Below, one piece after another: positions 1 through 11,353 of a stretch of 64,000 nucleotides of DNA. The notes below the pieces were generated by a model. The model saw only the letters and a list, made by a program, of their open reading frames with translations. It made no database searches and had not been told where the DNA came from. This stretch comes from Bradyrhizobium sp. 170 (GTDB lineage: Bacteria; Pseudomonadota; Alphaproteobacteria; Rhizobiales; Xanthobacteraceae). The stretch covers positions 8,592,501 through 8,656,500 of the forward strand of contig NZ_CP064703.1 in assembly GCF_023101085.1 (NCBI RefSeq). The letters are read 5' to 3'. Each line of letters begins with the position of its first letter. The stretch's first letter is position 1. Both the position numbers and the translations under genes were made by a program.

Positions 1-342
1 GATGGTGCCGTTGGCGGTGGTGACGGTCGCGTTGTAATCGCTGCGCGAGGGGCGCAGGCCGAACCGCGCCGCGGACTTCTCGTTCAGCGCTACCAGCGAA
101 GCGCCGGTGTCGATCATGAAATTGACGCGCTGACCTTCGATGCGGCCGTCGGTCTGGAAATGGCCGCGGGCATCGCGGGGAATGTCGAGGCTGCGGACGG
201 AAGCCTGCGCGACCGTTTGCGCGGGCGCTTTTTGGGGCGATGCGCTGGCGGAGGCCGGCGCCGGCGACATCTTGTCCGCCATCTGCGCCATGTAGGTACC
301 GAGACCGACGAGAACGGCGGCAAGGATCATCAGGTTACGCAT
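1..342 (-). CDS. Retropepsin-like aspartic protease (TIGR02281 type), 3' end cut by window edge
   Basis: The first ~114 codons of a protein running off the left edge. The start is the ATG at 342. An N-terminal hydrophobic helix (about residues 3-18) suggests membrane anchoring or export, followed by an Ala/Pro/Gln-rich linker. Then comes the start of a retropepsin fold with the catalytic motif MIDTGAS (Asp-Thr-Gly-Ala) near residue 80. This matches the 'clan AA aspartic protease' family of alphaproteobacteria, a single-domain protease thought to act as a dimer on the periplasmic face. Substrates are unknown. It is divergent from nothing in this window; hrpB lies upstream on the same strand, 123 nt away. 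The flap and C-terminal half are not visible, so completeness cannot be judged. Confidence 0.8.
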   Translation of the reverse strand, partial: MRNLMILAAVLVGLGTYMAQMADKMSPAPASASASPQKAPAQTVAQASVRSLDIPRDARGHFQTDGRIEGQRVNFMIDTGASLVALNEKSAARFGLRPSRSDYNATVTTANGTI

Positions 343-465
343 TACGCCACACTCGATTGCCAGACCGTCGATAACACCACGCCTGGGGCCAAGCCGCGAC
401 TAACAGGGGCGGCCGAGGCTGCCATTTTGACGAAAAGGATGAGTGAAGCGTTAACGGCCGCGCGT

Positions 466-2943
<2,478 letters not shown>

Positions 2944-2997
2944 AGTGTCTCATCCGTCATCGTCCGCCTTGTGCGCGATTGCGCACAGGAGCGGGCG

Positions 2998-3066
2998 ATC
3001 CAGTAAACGCAGATGTCACCGATTACGAAGATCGGGAGTACTGGATACCCCGCATGCGCGGGGTAT
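2998..3066. repeat. Palindromic intergenic repeat (family E) between ugd and hrpB
   Basis: The core hairpin at 3045-3066 pairs ATACCCCGC with GCGGGGTAT around a 4-nt loop. The outer arms GATCCAGTA (from 2998) and TACTGGAT (from 3040) are also complementary. It looks like the 'GGGGTAT...CCAGTAC' intergenic palindrome I recall from Bradyrhizobium genomes. On the minus strand it sits just downstream of ugd and could stabilise or terminate that transcript, although there is no U-tract. Confidence 0.6.
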
Positions 3067-3077
3067 GACAACAATAG

Positions 3078-4397
3078 TTACTTCTGCGGCTCAGCCGTCC
3101 GCCCGACGCTTTCATACGTGAAGCCATGGGCCGCCATGTCTTCGGAACGATAGATGTTGCGCAAATCTACCACGACGGGCTGCGCCATCTCGCTCTTGAT
3201 CCGATCCCAATCGAGCGCGCGGTACTGCACCCATTCGGTGACGAGCACCATGGCGTCCGCCCCCTTCACGCACTCATAAGGGTCGTCGCAATATTCGATG
3301 TCGGGCAATTCCTTGCGCGCCTGCTCCATGCCGACCGGATCGTGCGCGCGCACTTTTGCGCCCATGTCGAGCAGGCCCGTCACCAGCGGAATCGACGGCG
3401 CCTCGCGCATGTCGTCGGTATCCGGCTTGAAGGTGAGGCCGAGCACCGCCACGGTCTTGCCGCGCAGGCTGCCGCCCACCGCGTTGGAAACTTTTCGCGC
3501 CATCGCACGCTTGCGGTTGTCGTTGACTCCAAGCACCGCCTCGACGATCCGCAGCTGCACATCGTGATCGAGCGCGACCTTGACCAGCGCGCGGATGTCC
3601 TTGGGAAAACAGGAACCGCCAAAGCCCGGGCCTGCGTGCAGGAATTTCGTGCCGATGCGGTTATCGAGCCCGATGCCGCGCGCCACTTCCTGCACGTCGG
3701 CGCCGACTTTTTCGGAAAGATCCGCCATCTCGTTGATGAAGGTGATCTTGGTGGCGAGAAATGCGTTCGCGGCGTATTTGATCAACTCGGCCGTGCGCCG
3801 CGCCGTGAACATCAGCGGCGCCTGGTTGAGCGACAGCGGCCGGTAGACGTCGCCGAGCACCTTGCGCCCGCGCTCGTCCGAAGTGCCGACCACGACGCGA
3901 TCGGGGAATTTGAAGTCGCGGATCGCGGCGCCCTCGCGCAGGAATTCCGGATTGGAGGCGACCACGACGTCAGCCGACGGATTGGCTTCGCGGATCAGCC
4001 GCTCGACCTCGTCGCCGGTGCCGACCGGCACGGTCGACTTTGTCACCACCACCGTGAAGCCCGACAGCGCTGAGGCGATCTCGCGCGCTGCGGCGTACAC
4101 GTAAGTGAGGTCGGCATGGCCATCGCCGCGCCGCGACGGCGTGCCGACCGCGATGAACACCGCGTCGGCCTCCGCGACCGGCGCCGTCAGGTCGGTGGTG
4201 AAATCCAGCCGCTTGGCCTTGACGTTGGACGCTACCAGCGCGTCGAGCCCGGGCTCGAAAATCGGGATCTCGCCTCGGCGCAGGGCTTCGATCTTGCCGG
4301 CATCCTTGTCCACGCAGGTGACCTGGTGACCGAAATCGGCAAAGCAGGCGCCGGATACCAGCCCCACATAGCCCGTGCCAATCATGGCGATTCGCAT
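3078..4397 (-). CDS. ugd: UDP-glucose 6-dehydrogenase
   Basis: 439 residues. It oxidises UDP-glucose to UDP-glucuronate with two NAD+, supplying exopolysaccharide, capsule and LPS synthesis in the cytoplasm. The Rossmann motif GTGYVG is at residues 7-12, the conserved GTP near 85-87 and the catalytic cysteine in GFGGSCFPKD at Cys263. The C-terminal UDP-binding domain carries FKPDTDDMREAPS. Rhizobial orthologues are called rkpK/exo5. The ATG at 4397 gives the canonical MRIAMIGTGYVG start. It is divergent from the acyltransferase gene at 4577, sharing a 179-nt promoter interval; both could serve envelope polysaccharide modification, which is inference. Confidence 0.95.
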   Translation of the reverse strand: MRIAMIGTGYVGLVSGACFADFGHQVTCVDKDAGKIEALRRGEIPIFEPGLDALVASNVKAKRLDFTTDLTAPVAEADAVFIAVGTPSRRGDGHADLTYVYAAAREIASALSGFTVVVTKSTVPVGTGDEVERLIREANPSADVVVASNPEFLREGAAIRDFKFPDRVVVGTSDERGRKVLGDVYRPLSLNQAPLMFTARRTAELIKYAANAFLATKITFINEMADLSEKVGADVQEVARGIGLDNRIGTKFLHAGPGFGGSCFPKDIRALVKVALDHDVQLRIVEAVLGVNDNRKRAMARKVSNAVGGSLRGKTVAVLGLTFKPDTDDMREAPSIPLVTGLLDMGAKVRAHDPVGMEQARKELPDIEYCDDPYECVKGADAMVLVTEWVQYRALDWDRIKSEMAQPVVVDLRNIYRSEDMAAHGFTYESVGRTAEPQK

Positions 4398-4576
4398 GAA
4401 AACACCCGTATTTGATGGTTAACGCCAATCCTGATTTCGCGGGCGTCTTAGAGCATTTTTCGGCCAAGGGGAAACCGGAAAAAACGGGGTAAGCCGGCAT
4501 GTCATTTGTATGAATAAAGGAGAAAGCAACGGATCGGGCCGAAGATGCGGCCACGTAGCGCCGAAAAGGGACACCG

Positions 4577-5626
4577 ATGACTTCAAACGGCACAGCCGTC
4601 ACCGAACGTTCCACCCGCATCGACTGGGTGGACTACGCCAAGGGCATCTGCATCGTCATGGTGGTGATGATGCATTCGGTGCTGGGCGTGGAAAAGGCGG
4701 CCGGCGACACCGGTTTCATGCATGCGTTCGTCGTGTTCGCACAGCCGTTCCGGATGCCGGATTTCTTCCTGATTTCAGGCCTTTTTCTCGCCGTCGTGAT
4801 CGACCGCGACTGGCGCACCTATCTCGACCGCAAGGTCGTCCACTTCGCTTACTTTTACGTGCTGTGGATGACGATCCAGTTCGGCTTCAAGGCGCCGGGC
4901 TTCGCCGCCGAGAGCGGCTGGCGGCATGTCGGCTTCCTGTATCTGGAATCCTTCATCGAGCCGTTCGGCACGTTGTGGTTCATTTATCTGTTGCCGATGT
5001 TCTTCGTCGTCACAAAACTGTCACGCGGCATCCCCGCCATGGCGGTCTGGCTCGTCGCCGCGGCGCTGGAGACGGCGCATGTCGTGACCGGCTGGACAGT
5101 GATCGACGAATTCTGCGCGCGCTTCGTCTATTTCTATTCCGGCTATCTGTTTGCCAGTTATGTATTCGCGCTCTCGGATCGCTCGCGGGAAAAACCTGCG
5201 CTGGCGCTGATCGGATTGGCGCTGTGGGCGTTCGTCAACGGCAGCCTCGTAATGTCGGGTTTTGGCGAATGGCCGCTGGTCTCGCTGGCGCTCGGCTTCG
5301 CCGGCGCCGGCGCCATCATCGTGATGGGCACGCTGCTGGCGCGCATGCAATGGCTGAACTTCCTGCGTTATTGCGGCGAGCATTCCATCGTCATCTACCT
5401 CGCCTTCTTCCTGCCGATGGCGGTGACCCGAACGCTGCTGCTGAAGACCGGCCTGATCGCCGATATCGGCGTGATCTCCTTGATCGTCACCGTTGCCGGC
5501 GTCGCGGGAGCGGTGGTGATCTGGCGGCTGGCGCTGGCGCTGCGCGCCGACTTCCTGTTCGAGCGCCCCGCCGCCTTCTGGATCGCGCCAAAAAAGGCCG
5601 CCCCGGCGTTGCAGCCGGCGGAGTAG
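4577..5626 (+). CDS. Acyltransferase family 3 membrane protein (OpgC/OafA-like)
   Basis: 349 residues, highly hydrophobic with about ten predicted membrane segments. The N-terminal signature RIDWVDYAKGICIVMVV resembles the 'R..wlD..rgi.i..vv..H' opening of acyltransferase-3 proteins, with the following MMHSVLGV supplying the conserved His. Family members O-acylate polysaccharides, periplasmic glucans or other envelope glycans; the acceptor cannot be told from sequence. The ATG at 4577 is preceded by AAAAGGGACACC, a plausible SD. It is divergent from ugd, suggesting envelope glycan decoration. The C-terminal tail (~20 residues) is basic and Ala/Pro-rich and probably cytosolic. Confidence 0.82.
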   Translation: MTSNGTAVTERSTRIDWVDYAKGICIVMVVMMHSVLGVEKAAGDTGFMHAFVVFAQPFRMPDFFLISGLFLAVVIDRDWRTYLDRKVVHFAYFYVLWMTIQFGFKAPGFAAESGWRHVGFLYLESFIEPFGTLWFIYLLPMFFVVTKLSRGIPAMAVWLVAAALETAHVVTGWTVIDEFCARFVYFYSGYLFASYVFALSDRSREKPALALIGLALWAFVNGSLVMSGFGEWPLVSLALGFAGAGAIIVMGTLLARMQWLNFLRYCGEHSIVIYLAFFLPMAVTRTLLLKTGLIADIGVISLIVTVAGVAGAVVIWRLALALRADFLFERPAAFWIAPKKAAPALQPAE

Positions 5627-5632
5627 GGATTC

Positions 5633-5717
5633 GTAGCCCGGATGGAGCGCAGCGCAATCCGGGGAAATCCCGCGGCTGGCGCGAATCCCGGATTGCGCTG
5701 CGCTCCATCCGGGCTAC
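5633..5717. repeat. Palindromic intergenic repeat family A, copy 1
   Basis: The left arm GTAGCCCGGATGGAGCGCAG and its near-perfect reverse complement ending in CATCCGGGCTAC flank a short CG-rich centre. The whole could fold as one ~35-bp hairpin. A second, more diverged copy lies at 44672-44788. It sits 7 nt after the acyltransferase stop and before polA. Confidence 0.85.
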
Positions 5718-5812
5718 GATTCTTTGTTTTCGCGGGTGACGACGGTGTGTATTGGGCTCAAAAACTGCCCGCCAAGGCTGTCAATCCGCGCAAAAATCCC
5801 TAAATTTCGGCC

Positions 5813-8800
5813 ATGCCGAAATCAGCCCCCAAAGCCGCCGCGAAACCCGCTCCCGCCGCCAAAGCCCCTGCCAAGGCGCCCGCCAAACAACCTGGCAAGG
5901 GCGACCATGTGTTCCTGGTCGACGGTTCCTCCTACATTTTCCGCGCCTATCACGCGCTGCCGCCCTTAAACCGCAAGTCCGACGGGCTGCAGGTCAATGC
6001 GGTGCTCGGCTTCTGCAACATGCTGTGGAAGCTGTTGCGCGACATGCCCGAGGACAATCGGCCGACGCATCTGGCGATCATCTTCGACAAATCCGAGATC
6101 ACGTTCCGCAACAAGCTCTATCCCGATTACAAGGCGCATCGGCCGCCGGCGCCGGATGACCTGATCCCGCAATTTGCGCTGATCCGCGAGGCGGTGCGCG
6201 CGTTCGACCTGCCCTGCCTGGAACAGGTCGGCTTCGAGGCCGACGATCTGATCGCGACCTATGTCCGCATCGCCTGCGAGCGCGGGGCTTCCGCCACCAT
6301 CGTGTCCTCCGACAAGGACCTGATGCAGCTCGTGACCGATTGCGTCACCATGTACGACACCATGAAGGACCGCCGCATCGGCATTCCCGAAGTGATCGAG
6401 AAATTCGGCGTGCCGCCGGAGAAGGTCGTCGAGGTGCAGGCGCTGGCCGGCGATTCCACAGATAACGTGCCCGGCGTGCCCGGCATCGGCGTCAAGACCG
6501 CCGCGCAACTGATCATCGAGTATGGCGACCTCGAACAACTGCTGTTCCGCGCCGGCGAGATCAAGCAGCCGAAGCGGCGCGAGGCCCTGATCGAGAACGC
6601 CGAGAAGGCGCGGATCTCGCGGCAACTGGTGCTGCTCGACGACAAGGTCGATCTCGAAGTGCCGCTCGACGAGCTCGCTGTGCACGAGCCGGATGCACGC
6701 AAGCTGATCGCGTTTTTGAAGGCGATGGAGTTCTCCACCCTCACCCGCCGCGTCGCCGAATATTCGCAGATCGACCCGGCCGACGTGGAGGCCGATGCGG
6801 GAAACAAGAGTGGCGCGAGCGTTTTCGCGGCGCCGCCCTCGGGCAAGAAGCCGGAAAGCTATTCCGAGGGAGCGACGCTGTTCGATGCCCCGGGTTCTCC
6901 TTCCGCCTCGCCCTCAGGCAAGGGAAAGACCGCGCCGGACAAGGGCGCCGACAAGCAGGACAAGGCCGCTAGCCTCAAGGGAGCACCGATCTCGCTCGCC
7001 GCCGCCCGCGCCGAAGCCGCGCGAAAACTGCCGGTCGACCGCAGCAAGTATCAGACCATCCGTAAGTTCGATGAGCTCAATGCCTGGGTTGCGCGGGCCT
7101 ATGACGCCGGCACGTTTGCGATCGACGTCAAGGCGAGCTCGGGCGATCCGATGCAGGCCGACATCTGCGGTATCGCGCTGGCGCTGGCGCCAAACGACGC
7201 CTGCTATGTTCCGCTCACGCACAAGCAATCGGGCGGCGGCGCAGGCCTGTTCGACGCTGGCCTGGCGCCGGACCAGATCACGGCCGCCGAGGCGCTGGCG
7301 GCACTGCAGCCGCTGTTGGAATCACCAGGCATTCTCAAGATCGGCTTCGACATCAAATTCAACGCCGTGATGCTGGCGCAGCACGGCATCACGCTGTGCA
7401 ATATCGACGATGCGCAGTTGATGTCGTACGCGCTCGACGCTGGACGCAATTCACATGCGCTGGGGTCGCTCGCCGAACGTTGGTTTGGCCATGCCGTGAT
7501 CGGCGAAAGCGAGCTAATCGGCAACGGCAAGAACAAGCTGACCTTCGATCAGGTCGCGATCGACAAGGCGACCACCTATTCGGCCGAGAGCGCCGACGTG
7601 ATCCTCCGGCTGCATCGTGTGCTGAAGCCGCGGCTCGCCGCCGAACACATCACGACGGTCTACGAGACCCTGGAGCGGCCACTGGTCAGCGTGCTGGCGC
7701 GGATGGAACGGCGCGGCATCTCGATCGACCGGCAGGTGCTGTCGCGGCTGTCGGGCGAGTTCGCCCAGACCGCGGCCCGCGTCGAGGCCGAGCTTCAGGA
7801 GATCGCGGGCGAGCCGATCAATGTCGGCAGCCCCAAGCAGATCGGCGACATCATCTTCGGCAAGATGGGAATAACCGGCGGCACCAAGACCAAGACCGGC
7901 GCGTGGTCGACCTCGGCGCAGATCCTCGACGAACTCGCCGAACAGGGCCATGAATTTCCGAAGAAGATTTTGGAATGGCGGCAGGTGTCGAAGCTGAAAT
8001 CGACCTACACCGACGCGCTGCCGGAATATCTCCATCCGCAGACCCACCGCGTCCACACCACCTACGCGCTGGCCGCGACCACCACGGGGCGGCTGTCGTC
8101 GAACGAGCCGAACCTGCAGAACATCCCGGTTCGCACCGAGGACGGGCGAAAAATCCGCCGCGCCTTTATCGCGACGCCCGGCCACAAGCTGGTGTCGGCG
8201 GATTACTCGCAAATTGAGTTGCGGCTATTGGCCGAGATCGCCGACATCCCCGTGCTGAAGCAGGCATTCCGCGACGGGCTCGACATTCACGCCATGACGG
8301 CCTCCGAAATGTTCGGCGTGCCGATCAAGGACATGCCGGGCGAAGTGCGCCGCCGGGCGAAAGCGATCAATTTCGGCATCATCTACGGCATCTCGGCTTT
8401 TGGCCTGGCGAACCAGCTCGGCATCGCCCGCGAGGAAGCCTCCGCCTACATCAAGAAGTACTTTGAGCGCTTTCCGGGCATCCGCGCCTATATGGACGAG
8501 ACCAGGGAATCATGCCGCAAGAACGGCTATGTCACCACGCTGTTCGGCCGCAAGATGTACTACCCCGACATCAAGGCCTCCAATGCGTCGGTCCGTGCCT
8601 TCAACGAGCGGGCGTCGATCAATGCGCGCCTGCAAGGCACCGCCGCCGACATCATCCGCCGCGCCATGATCCGGATGGAAGATGCGCTGATGGAGAAGAA
8701 GCTGTCGGCGCAGATGCTGCTGCAGGTGCACGACGAACTGATTTTTGAAGTGCCCGACAATGAAGTGGCGGCGACGCTGCCGGTGGTACAGCACGTGATG

Positions 8801-8887
8801 CAGGACGCGCCGTTCCCGGCGGTGCTACTGTCGCTGCCGCTGCAGGTGGATGCCCGCGCCGCGAATAATTGGGACGAGGCGCATTAG
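5813..8887 (+). CDS. polA: DNA polymerase I
   Basis: 1024 residues, longer than E. coli Pol I because of a Lys/Ala/Pro-rich N-terminal extension (residues 1-30) and a low-complexity linker (about 335-420). The order is 5'-3' exonuclease (about 32-320), a degenerate 3'-5' exonuclease fold (about 420-600) and the polymerase. Motif A DYSQIELR is near 798, motif B RRAKAINFGIIYG near 846 and motif C VHDE near 972. It fills gaps and removes primers in replication and repair. Notably the proofreading motifs look lost: ExoI is DVK (not DxE) near 436, ExoII reads KFN (not KYD) near 516, and ExoIII reads YSAES (not YxxxD) near 589. Polymerase and 5' nuclease sites look intact. The ATG at 5813 begins MPKSAPKAAAKP. 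Confidence 0.96.
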   Translation: MPKSAPKAAAKPAPAAKAPAKAPAKQPGKGDHVFLVDGSSYIFRAYHALPPLNRKSDGLQVNAVLGFCNMLWKLLRDMPEDNRPTHLAIIFDKSEITFRNKLYPDYKAHRPPAPDDLIPQFALIREAVRAFDLPCLEQVGFEADDLIATYVRIACERGASATIVSSDKDLMQLVTDCVTMYDTMKDRRIGIPEVIEKFGVPPEKVVEVQALAGDSTDNVPGVPGIGVKTAAQLIIEYGDLEQLLFRAGEIKQPKRREALIENAEKARISRQLVLLDDKVDLEVPLDELAVHEPDARKLIAFLKAMEFSTLTRRVAEYSQIDPADVEADAGNKSGASVFAAPPSGKKPESYSEGATLFDAPGSPSASPSGKGKTAPDKGADKQDKAASLKGAPISLAAARAEAARKLPVDRSKYQTIRKFDELNAWVARAYDAGTFAIDVKASSGDPMQADICGIALALAPNDACYVPLTHKQSGGGAGLFDAGLAPDQITAAEALAALQPLLESPGILKIGFDIKFNAVMLAQHGITLCNIDDAQLMSYALDAGRNSHALGSLAERWFGHAVIGESELIGNGKNKLTFDQVAIDKATTYSAESADVILRLHRVLKPRLAAEHITTVYETLERPLVSVLARMERRGISIDRQVLSRLSGEFAQTAARVEAELQEIAGEPINVGSPKQIGDIIFGKMGITGGTKTKTGAWSTSAQILDELAEQGHEFPKKILEWRQVSKLKSTYTDALPEYLHPQTHRVHTTYALAATTTGRLSSNEPNLQNIPVRTEDGRKIRRAFIATPGHKLVSADYSQIELRLLAEIADIPVLKQAFRDGLDIHAMTASEMFGVPIKDMPGEVRRRAKAINFGIIYGISAFGLANQLGIAREEASAYIKKYFERFPGIRAYMDETRESCRKNGYVTTLFGRKMYYPDIKASNASVRAFNERASINARLQGTAADIIRRAMIRMEDALMEKKLSAQMLLQVHDELIFEVPDNEVAATLPVVQHVMQDAPFPAVLLSLPLQVDARAANNWDEAH

Positions 8888-8990
8888 TCACGCTGTCATC
8901 GCTGACAGAAATGTCCTCGGAGCAATATACGAAATGACATCGCGGTTCGACGCGCGCTAGAAACTTGCGAATTCCTCCCGCGAGTCTCCC

Positions 8991-9626
8991 ATGCCCCACA
9001 TTGCAACACTGCTCGGTTTTGCCCTCGTCTCGCTCGGCATGGTGCTGACGCCGGGGCCGAACATGATTTACCTGATTTCGCGCTCGATCACGCAAGGGCC
9101 CGCGGCGGGGATCGTGTCGCTTGGCGGTGTCGCGCTCGGGTTCGTGTTCTACATGTTGTGCGCGGCGTTTGGCATTACCGCGTTGTTGTTTGCGGTGCCC
9201 TACGCTTATGACGCGCTGCGATTCGCGGGCGCCGCCTATCTGCTGTGGCTGGCGTGGCAGGCGGTCAAGCCGAACGGGCGCTCGCTGTTTCAGGTGAAGA
9301 AGTTACAAGTCGACGGCCCGCGCAAATTGTTTGCAATGGGGTTCGTCACCAATCTGCTCAATCCGAAGATCGCGATGCTGTACCTGGCGCTGTTGCCGCA
9401 GTTCATCGATCCCACGGTCGGCAGCGTGCTGACGCAGTCGCTGGCGCTGGGCGCGATCCAGATCGTCATCAGTGTCGGCGTTAACGCCATGATCGCGCTC
9501 GCTGCCGGATCGATCGCGCGCTTTCTCGGCACACGGCCGAGCTGGCTGCTGGTACAGCGCTGGCTGATGGGCACAGTGCTGGCGGGGCTTGCCGTGAAGA
9601 TGGCGTTCGAGGCGAAGCGGGCGTGA
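8991..9626 (+). CDS. LysE/RhtB family amino-acid exporter
   Basis: 211 residues with five or six hydrophobic segments and the family's N-terminal signature LTPGPNMIYLISRSITQG (residues 20-37). The VTNLLNPKIAMLYLALLPQF motif lies in the middle. RhtB-type proteins export amino acids or derivatives by proton antiport; the substrate (homoserine, threonine, leucine or other) cannot be assigned. The ATG at 8991 gives MPHIATLLGFALVSL. It is a stand-alone gene convergent with the GST gene, separated by repeat family D. No adjacent LysR regulator is present, although such exporters often have one. Confidence 0.88.
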   Translation: MPHIATLLGFALVSLGMVLTPGPNMIYLISRSITQGPAAGIVSLGGVALGFVFYMLCAAFGITALLFAVPYAYDALRFAGAAYLLWLAWQAVKPNGRSLFQVKKLQVDGPRKLFAMGFVTNLLNPKIAMLYLALLPQFIDPTVGSVLTQSLALGAIQIVISVGVNAMIALAAGSIARFLGTRPSWLLVQRWLMGTVLAGLAVKMAFEAKRA

Positions 9627-9636
9627 TCTTTTTTAA

Positions 9637-9773
9637 CCTCGCCCCGCTTGCGGGGAGAGGTCGGATTGCATCGAAGATGCGATCCGGGTGAGAGGGTACC
9701 GGACCCACCACGTTCTCAACTCGTGGAGGCAGCCCCTCACCCCAACCCTCTCCCCGCAAGAGCGGGGCGAGGG
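9637..9773. repeat. Palindromic intergenic repeat family D, complete copy
   Basis: The left arm CCTCGCCCCGCTTGCGGGGA and right arm TCCCCGCAAGAGCGGGGCGA are inverted. An inner stretch GATTGCATCGAAGATGCGATC forms a second hairpin. It lies between the convergent LysE and GST genes, where it could act as a two-way transcription barrier. A half copy is at 11194-11227. Confidence 0.85.
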
Positions 9774-9783
9774 AGAAAGGAAA

Positions 9784-10410
9784 TCAATCCAGCTTGGCTT
9801 CCATGCCGCGCTTGGTCGCGGGACGGGCCATCAGTGCGTTGTACCAGCGCTCGACGTTCGGAAAATCCTTCAGTTCCACCTTGTGGCGCGGGTGGCGCCA
9901 GGCCCAGCCGAGGATGGCGAAATCGGCGACCGATAAGGCGTCGGCGACGAATTCGCGCCCTTCCAGCCGACGGTCCAGCACGCCATAGAGCCGGCGGGTC
10001 TCGGCCATGTAGCGCTTCAAGCCGTAGGCGCGGTCGGTTTCGTTCTCCAGCGCGATGAAATGATGCACCTGGCCCGGCATCGGCCCGAAACCGCCCATCT
10101 GCCACATCAGCCATTCATAGACCGGGATACGCTCGGCAAGCGGCGTGGGAAGGAACTTGCCGGTCTTCTCGCCGAGATAGAGCAGGATCGCACCGGATTC
10201 GAAGATGCTGACCGGCTCGCCGCCGGGGCCGTCGGGATCGACGATCGCAGGGATCTTGTTGTTCGGGCTGAGCTTGAGAAAGGCGGGTGCATTCTGCTCG
10301 CCCTTGGTGATGTTCACCGGGATCACCTTGTAGGGCAGCCCCATTTCCTCCAGCGCTACCGAGATCTTGCGGCCGTTCGGCGTGTTCCAGGTGTGCAGTT
10401 TGATCGTCAT
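9784..10410 (-). CDS. Glutathione S-transferase, YfcG/Ure2p-like (Nu class)
   Basis: 208 residues. The thioredoxin-like N-terminal domain opens HTWNTPNGRKISVALEEMGL, where the TPNG(R/H)KI motif carries the Thr/Asn active-site residues typical of E. coli YfcG-type disulfide-bond oxidoreductases rather than a catalytic Tyr. SPNNKIPAIVD (the cis-Pro loop) and FESGAILLYLGEKTG (the SNAIL-like motif) follow, then an all-helical C domain with YEWLMWQMGGFGPMPGQ. Predicted activity is GSH-dependent disulfide reductase or peroxidase in the cytoplasm. The ATG at 10410 is preceded on the minus strand by a GGGGGAAA stretch. It is divergent from pyrE. Confidence 0.9.
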   Translation of the reverse strand: MTIKLHTWNTPNGRKISVALEEMGLPYKVIPVNITKGEQNAPAFLKLSPNNKIPAIVDPDGPGGEPVSIFESGAILLYLGEKTGKFLPTPLAERIPVYEWLMWQMGGFGPMPGQVHHFIALENETDRAYGLKRYMAETRRLYGVLDRRLEGREFVADALSVADFAILGWAWRHPRHKVELKDFPNVERWYNALMARPATKRGMEAKLD

Positions 10411-10624
10411 TTACGGTTTCCCCCAAGAGAAGCTTTGGTAGAAGCTTTGGCCCTCCCGTAGCGCGGAACCAAAGGGCCTTACAACGGTCCTTTCCGAATG
10501 CCGTCCCTGCGTTCATCGGGCCGCCGCGGGACACCGTGCCCTGTTGACGGCGCCGGATCAGCGCTGGAATGTGCCCGCGAGCGCCGATAGATTGCGGCCC
10601 GCCTCAAACCCCGGGAAAACCGCC

Positions 10625-11188
10625 TTGTCCAAATCAGCCTCCCGCGCCCGCCTCGCCGAGATCATCCGCAAGCGTTCGTTCGGCCGCGGCGAGATCACGC
10701 TGGCCTCGGGCCGCAAGAGCGACTTCTACTTCAACCTCAAGCCGACCATGCTCGACCCCGAGGGCGCGGCGCTGCTGGCGGAATTGACCTATGAGGCGCT
10801 GAAGGACGACAACCTCGATTTCGTCGGAGGGCTGGAGATGGGCGCAGTCCCGCTGGCGGGCGCGATCGCGCAGCTTTCCTGGCTCAAGGGGCACCCGATC
10901 GCGGCGTTCTTCGTGCGCAAGAAGCCGAAGGAGCACGGCGCCCGCCTCGCGGTGGAGGGGCTCGCCAAGGGCGAGACCTTGCAGGGCAAGCGCATCGTCA
11001 TCGTCGAGGACGTCACCACGACCGGTGGCTCGGCGCTGAAGGCGGTCGAGGCCGTGCGCGAGGCCGGCGGCGAGATCGTGCTCGTGCTCACCATGGTCGA
11101 CCGCGAGGAAGGTGCGACCGAAACGTTCGCGGAAGCCGGCCTGGAGTTTCGTTCGCTCTACAAGGCGGGTGAATTTTTGAAGGCGTGA
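10625..11188 (+). CDS. pyrE: Orotate phosphoribosyltransferase
   Basis: 187 residues from the TTG at 10625 ([19 protein letters not shown]), which matches the usual rhizobial PyrE start and length. Longer in-frame readings upstream have no family similarity. It catalyses orotate + PRPP to OMP in UMP synthesis. Visible motifs are [13 protein letters not shown] (orotate and PRPP contacts) and the PRPP loop [20 protein letters not shown] (10544) followed 17 nt later by GAATGT may be a promoter but is weak. It is a single gene, divergent from the GST, followed by a half repeat. Confidence 0.93.
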   Translation: MSKSASRARLAEIIRKRSFGRGEITLASGRKSDFYFNLKPTMLDPEGAALLAELTYEALKDDNLDFVGGLEMGAVPLAGAIAQLSWLKGHPIAAFFVRKKPKEHGARLAVEGLAKGETLQGKRIVIVEDVTTTGGSALKAVEAVREAGGEIVLVLTMVDREEGATETFAEAGLEFRSLYKAGEFLKA

Positions 11189-11193
11189 TTTCT

Positions 11194-11227
11194 TCTCCCT
11201 CGCCCCGCTCTTGCGGAGAGAGGTTAG
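11194..11227. repeat. Half copy of palindromic repeat family D
   Basis: CCCTCGCCCCGCTCTTGCGG followed by AGAGAGG matches one arm of the 9637-9773 element. No opposing arm is seen downstream, so this is a truncated or solo arm just after pyrE. Confidence 0.65.
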
Positions 11228-11353
11228 AAAGGCCCGCATTTCTTTTCCGCCTTCCCGCCTCCAGTAAAAGCTCATTTACCATCGCCCGTTAAGGTTACCC
11301 GAACTGAAGCCTATCGCGCTTCAGCGCGTTTGTTGCGTTGGGTGGAGTTGGCG

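Noticed and set aside
8896..8912. CTGTCA-TCGC-TGACAG hairpin after polA
   Set aside because: The stem is only six pairs and no U-tract follows, so it is not called a terminator.
10465..10488. GGAAC followed by CGGT upstream of pyrE as an EcfG promoter
   Set aside because: Spacer is 15 nt and the -10 is CGGT rather than CGTT; does not meet the consensus.
10544..10572. TTGACG with GAATGT 17 nt later before pyrE
   Set aside because: The -10 match is poor and the promoter could lie elsewhere in the divergent interval, so it is mentioned but not listed as a feature.
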